Below, one piece after another: positions 6,984-7,052 of a stretch of 7,052 nucleotides of DNA (positions are counted from its first letter, which is position 1; the number at the start of each line of letters is the position of its first letter). The DNA comes from Candidatus Tenebribacter mawsonii (GTDB lineage: Bacteria; Cloacimonadota; Cloacimonadia; Cloacimonadales; TCS61), in NCBI GenBank assembly GCA_030765665.1, contig JAVCCD010000241.1, positions 1-7,052 of the forward strand, in the 5' to 3' direction. Made by a program: the position numbers and the translations under genes. Under the pieces are notes generated by a model. That model was not told the DNA's origin, did not search any database, and saw only the letters and a program-made list of their open reading frames with translations.

Positions 6984-7033
6984 TGGTGCTGGAAGGGGGA
7001 TTCGAACCCCCGACCTACTGATTACGAATCAGT
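6984..7033 (-). tRNA. tRNA-Thr(CGT), 3' part only
   Basis: Reading the minus strand from 7033 there is a perfect anticodon arm, ACTGA stem, loop TTCGTAA, TCAGT stem, with anticodon CGT (reads ACG, threonine), T33 and A37. Next come variable loop AGGTC, T-arm GGGGG-TTCGAAT-CCCCC, acceptor strand TTCCAGC, discriminator A and an encoded CCA. G71 and C72 imply a 5' end starting GC, as threonine tRNAs have. The 5' part should continue past 7034, but the 19 bases there have neither a GCTCAG-type D-stem nor any arm able to pair with the GATA in the D-stem position. The acceptor 5' strand would lie beyond the right edge. It is best read as a 3' tRNA fragment, although a highly unusual intact tRNA cannot be fully excluded. 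Confidence 0.72.
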
Positions 7034-7052
7034 TTATCATTTATCCCTAAAC
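7034..7052. other. Possible end of an integrated element next to the tRNA fragment
   Basis: These last 19 bases take the place where the tRNA D-arm should be but show no tRNA-like folding. GTTTA and TAAAC at the two sides form a five-base inverted repeat (7032-7036 with 7048-7052). If the tRNA fragment is an attachment site, these would be the first bases of the inserted DNA. Too little is visible to prove it. Confidence 0.35.

Noticed and set aside
6800..7021. Plus-strand open frame of 73 codons ending in GGFEPPTY
   Set aside because: The ending is the usual false translation through the antisense of a tRNA T-arm, and the rest is antisense to the ThiI-like gene.
7017..7052. tRNA interrupted by a group I intron
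   Set aside because: Known tRNA group I introns sit within the anticodon loop. Here the loop is intact and the break lies before the 5' strand of the anticodon stem.

Overview
The window is AT-rich bacterial DNA (roughly 35-42% GC in the lines counted by eye). It holds five protein genes, one partial tRNA and a cluster of dispersed palindromes. The likely source is a member of the Fibrobacteres-Chlorobi-Bacteroidetes side of the tree, possibly Cloacimonadota. The main clue is the secreted nuclease, which ends in a FlgD-like type IX secretion/sorting tail (NYPNPF near the start of the tail, SGIYL near its end) and carries a PKD module. This placement is an inference from protein style, not a proven identity.

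Layout. Positions 1420 to 1 (minus strand) encode the first 473 codons of a single-chain restriction-modification enzyme: an N-terminal PD-(D/E)XK nuclease, a helical linker, and the start of an N6-adenine methyltransferase. The gene runs off the left edge. A 171-base divergent spacer (1421-1591) separates it from a plus-strand pair 17 bases apart: a secreted multidomain endonuclease I (1592-3442) and a long-chain acyl-CoA synthetase-like enzyme (3460-5151). The convergent spacer at 5152-5333 contains a copy of the widespread GTCAT...ATGAC palindromic repeat (5192-5249) and a second, diverged unit (5257-5296).

A tight minus-strand pair lies to the right. A ThiI-like PP-loop tRNA sulfurtransferase-family protein (6966-5983) is followed after 10 bases by a glyoxalase II-like metallo-beta-lactamase-fold hydrolase (5972-5334). 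The ribosome binding site of the second gene overlaps the stop codon of the first. Directly upstream of this pair, with 17 bases from the CCA end to the start codon, is the 3' part of a tRNA-Thr(CGT) (7033-6984). The 19 bases before its anticodon stem do not form a D-arm. It therefore looks like the 3' half left at the end of an integrated element, and that element would lie beyond the right edge.

How the genes work together. The nuclease and acyl-CoA synthetase are probably one transcript, although no functional link is obvious. The ThiI-like protein and the hydrolase are probably translationally coupled, and may once have been co-transcribed with the tRNA. I see no CRISPR array, transposase, integrase or clearly new multi-gene system in these 7 kb. 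The most interesting points are the tRNA fragment, the paired palindromes and the unusual methyltransferase motif I.
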